A stretch of 7,399 bases of DNA, taken from an uncultured Prevotella sp. GTDB lineage: Bacteria; Bacteroidota; Bacteroidia; Bacteroidales; Bacteroidaceae. The first letter of the stretch is position 1, and each line of letters opens with the position of its first letter. A program made the translations under genes and the position numbers. The DNA is taken from positions 1 through 7,399 of the forward strand of contig CAMBBY010000047.1 in the NCBI GenBank assembly GCA_945863825.1, written 5' to 3'. Of the stretch, positions 7,301-7,399 are shown piece by piece. Below the pieces are notes generated by a model, which ran no database searches, was not told the origin of the DNA, and was given only the letters and a program-made list of their open reading frames with translations.

Positions 7301-7399
7301 TAACTACCTAAATGTTCTACTTTAGGAATGAAGACACTTCCGTTGGAAAGCGTATAACGCTCTACGTAGTCGTAGTAACCATTGCTATGATCATTGTTA
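1357..7399 (-). CDS. sprA: T9SS outer-membrane translocon SprA/Sov, 5'-truncated (2013 C-terminal residues)
   Basis: SprA (Sov in Porphyromonas gingivalis) is the outer-membrane channel that exports folded proteins bearing C-terminal T9SS signals. The Flavobacterium johnsoniae protein is a single 36-strand barrel with PorV and plug partners (published structure). The frame is open to the right edge, so the Met at 7299 is internal: 33 more family-like codons precede it. The family is usually about 2300-2500 residues, so the signal peptide and roughly 400-500 residues are missing. Numbered from the first visible codon, landmarks are: SNGSVFIPKVEHLG (18-31), YDSTKTVAKQIAEKNKYLLVGQFKGSSS (57-84, SprA_N-type domain), YLDDFESTKSSID (251-263), then EYIEFWMLDPF, GDFYINLGEISEDILRDGKK, TPDVEDINQDYTLNEYEKYF, WYQFRIPV, SIRFMRMFLTNF and MMIGIRN/VWVNELRL. 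Barrel strands with alternating aromatics follow, ending in FGLSIKFSLTR and TAG. There is one cysteine in 2013 residues. Upstream ruvA linkage, common in the phylum, cannot be seen. Insertions at 3019-3438 and 1624-1707 are unusual. Confidence 0.96.
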   Translation of the reverse strand, partial: NNDHSNGYYDYVERYTLSNGSVFIPKVEHLGSYMYEYLKSKGVADEQAEKYAFTALYDSTKTVAKQIAEKNKYLLVGQFKGSSSNVISLGAYNVPQGSVMVTAGGVTLTEGSDYSVDYNAGEVTILNQSIIDAGTPVNVSLESNTDYGMMRKTMFGLNWEYDFSKNFQLSGTFQHLSEQPLLTKVAMGEEPVKNTLWGINVNWKKESQWLTNVLDKIPFLHLTQPSQISFTGEFAQLIAGQASGTQDNASYLDDFESTKSSIDVMTPTSWFLSSVPSMFPENKDKTGLTSGFNRSQMAWYTIDPLFNRKGSTLTPGHIKSDLNQLSNHYVRAIYMRELFPLRQQQTYSTETSTVNAMNIAFYPNERGPYNFNVTDLQADGTLANPQKHWGGMMRKLDTNDFEQANVEYIEFWMLDPFIYSNQQPDARLYGGDFYINLGEISEDILRDGKKFYESGIPVDGSNSFTYSQWGKIPTQSTVTYAFATTSGSRALQDVGFNGLTDAEEQEFYRSAYLDQIQGKVNQAVFDSIFADPARDDYHYYRGSDWDQMQAPILYRYKFINNPQGNSPDSDSRTESYDTSYKSTPDVEDINQDYTLNEYEKYFQYHVSIRPEDLVVGKNYIVDKREYTPSLPNGTKNETVTWYQFRIPVDQYESKVGNINDFSSIRFMRMFLTNFEKPIVMRFGTLDLVRGTWRTYDQPLGAANGGTLEASAVSIEENAEKTPVNYVLPPGIRRGQDPSQPQLVEENEQALSLVVKNLSSGEAKAVYKNTTLDLRQYKRIQMFTHANALAQNTTDLRDNQLSVFIRLGNDYKNNYYEYEIPLKLTPEGKYSRRSLEDCKAVWPEENMLDIQMSVFTALKKERNKAKAMGMASFSRPFVAYDSNHPNNKMTLVGNPTLGEVKTMMIGIRNNSGDVKSGEVWVNELRLLEHNNKGGWAANANLNVQLSDWGSVNATGRYTSEGFGGLEDKVASRSTDSYGSYSVTTSLEMGKFFPDKAKVSIPLYYSVTKEKTSPKYNPLDTDMELQDALDATGSKAERDSIENIAVTKVVNTNFSISNARVGIATKRHPMPYDPANFSFSYSHSHQHTQGETTVYENEDNWRGSLDYSWTPVYKSWEPFKKLKNKSKWLDILKRFGLNWLPQNVAFNTEMTRNYYELQERDMESTENSQLPLSFSEQFLWNREFSMRWDLTKNLHMNFQSATHAQIEEPYTPINKDLYADQYHAWKDSVWTSIKHWGAPLDYNQTFTASYQLPLNLIPIFDWVNADASYNSTYSWNKGTEDEDGVSYGNTINTNRSLNLNGTFNLVKLYNHVPFLKAANQKFDKEPSRSQIQKKKQEKEKAKQEAQKRKQELAKVRQEAIDAGKDPEEAVKEWTSKNNKKAQEQKKRLPLNKRSFEQEITLLPLLADAKDLKKEKDEVAGEKAEASGDEAETKKAEKSEKSKKSKKDKSKKDDSKKDDSKKKYVDVKHGKNTKRLIVSAKTEDGKAFHLKYKVLDNNTIRITSKVDSATKLKVNVLPKAPLEEKAWYKTMQAISRVAMMARNVSFSYRNNYQLTLPGFLPTIGDAFGQTKQGIMSPGLDFAFGFVGDSYIEKAREHDWLLLNDSIATPAATSKTEDLQIRMTLEPVKNLKIDLNAMRTMTTQKSTQYMYEGTPTTQSGSFQMTTISIGSAFEGMGDANSGYRSKTFEKFVGSLQDFRNRVEQQYAGMIYPAGSSLAGGKFDASRTPVNQYSADVMVPAFLNAYTSMGGKSLSIFPALSRLLPNWTVKYSGLGKLPWFRDHFKSVNINHSYKSVFAVGSYNSYSTFQEYMNGLGFIEDATTGNPSPSSMFNVSQVSINEAFSPLLGLDLTFNNNMTLKGEYRQTRVMNLSMTSIQLNEAVSKDWVIGMGYRMNNFHLFGMGGKRKAVKSKGKGSADKQKNSSNSNSYGTNHDLNLRLDFSFRKQAAIVRDIASMMSSASSGNNALKLSFSADYTLSKMLTMSFYYDRQTNTPLLSSSSYPTTTQDFGLSIKFSLTR
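1624..1707 (-). other. Lys/Ser/Asn-rich loop insert near the SprA C-terminus
   Basis: Visible residues 1898-1925 run from GGKRKAVK through ADKQKNSSNSNSYG. They lie between two barrel-strand-like stretches, one reading WVIGMGYRMNNFHLFGMG and the other HDLNLRLDFSFRKQ. The segment is rich in Lys, Ser and Asn, lacks hydrophobics and is almost certainly a disordered loop joining two strands. Related proteins usually have a shorter loop here (recalled, not aligned). Confidence 0.6.
3019..3438 (-). other. 140-residue lysine-rich charged insertion in SprA
   Basis: Visible SprA residues 1321-1460, DKEPSRSQ through DDSKKK, contain about 39 Lys in 140 residues plus many Glu and Asp. The first part (1321-1395) is rich in Lys, Glu, Gln and Ala, with few helix breakers, and looks helical or coiled-coil. 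A short hydrophobic patch, ITLLPLLADA (1397-1406), follows. The last part (1407-1460) is Lys/Glu/Ser/Asp low complexity ending in SKKDD repeats. Just after it (1461 on) comes a conserved-looking small beta domain beginning YVDVKHGKNTKRLIVSAK, before the barrel resumes. Its position between barrel strands suggests an insertion in a long loop; the side of the membrane is unknown. Confidence 0.8.
3029..3073 (-). repeat. 15-bp tandem repeat encoding SKKDD/SKKDK
   Basis: On the plus strand three units follow one another: GAATCATCCTTTTTG (3029-3043), GAATCATCCTTCTTG (3044-3058) and the diverged GACTTATCCTTTTTA (3059-3073). The first two differ at one base. Degenerate shorter units built on GACTT (the rest of each unit mostly T-rich) continue to about 3100. 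They encode the repeated SKKDD-type pentapeptide in the sprA charged insertion. The unit is a multiple of 3, so copy-number change would keep the frame. Confidence 0.75.

Noticed and set aside
6235..7311. A 358-codon open frame on the plus strand opposite sprA
   Set aside because: It lies wholly antisense to strongly conserved sprA codons, matches no family I know, has no sensible ribosome binding context, and reads as arbitrary composition. Long antisense frames are expected opposite a 6-kb gene with biased codon use.

Overview
The window looks like chromosomal DNA of an anaerobic, host-associated Bacteroidota, most likely Bacteroidales and plausibly Prevotella/Segatella. The organism call rests on two things: a large SprA/Sov protein, which is found only in type IX secretion system (T9SS) bacteria, and the wording of the two proteins, which I match to Prevotellaceae from memory. 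No 16S or other marker is present, so genus is inference.

Layout: two truncated genes point toward each other across a 282-bp gap. Positions 1-1074 (+) hold the C-terminal two thirds of L-aspartate oxidase (nadB), the first enzyme of de novo NAD synthesis; its FAD-binding N-terminus lies off the left edge. Positions 1357-7399 (-) hold about 2013 codons of sprA (sov in Porphyromonas), the outer-membrane translocon of the T9SS. It has an intact C-terminus and a missing N-terminus of perhaps 400-500 residues off the right edge. Each gene reads cleanly without frameshift. They have no functional connection beyond adjacency.

The gap (1075-1356) holds a strong intrinsic terminator for nadB (1139-1179), a small perfect hairpin before it (1110-1126), and a nested inverted repeat (1191-1349) made of four copies of one 8-mer in two opposed pairs. 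The repeat abuts the sprA stop codon.

The most distinctive part of the window is inside sprA: a 140-residue lysine-rich, highly charged insertion (3019-3438) with a coiled-coil-like first half and a short SKKDD tandem repeat, followed by a second small basic insert near the C-terminus. I see no tRNA, rRNA, CRISPR array, insertion sequence, phage gene or promoter that I can support, and no evidence of an unknown multi-gene system. The other open frames opposite or within these two genes look like shadows.
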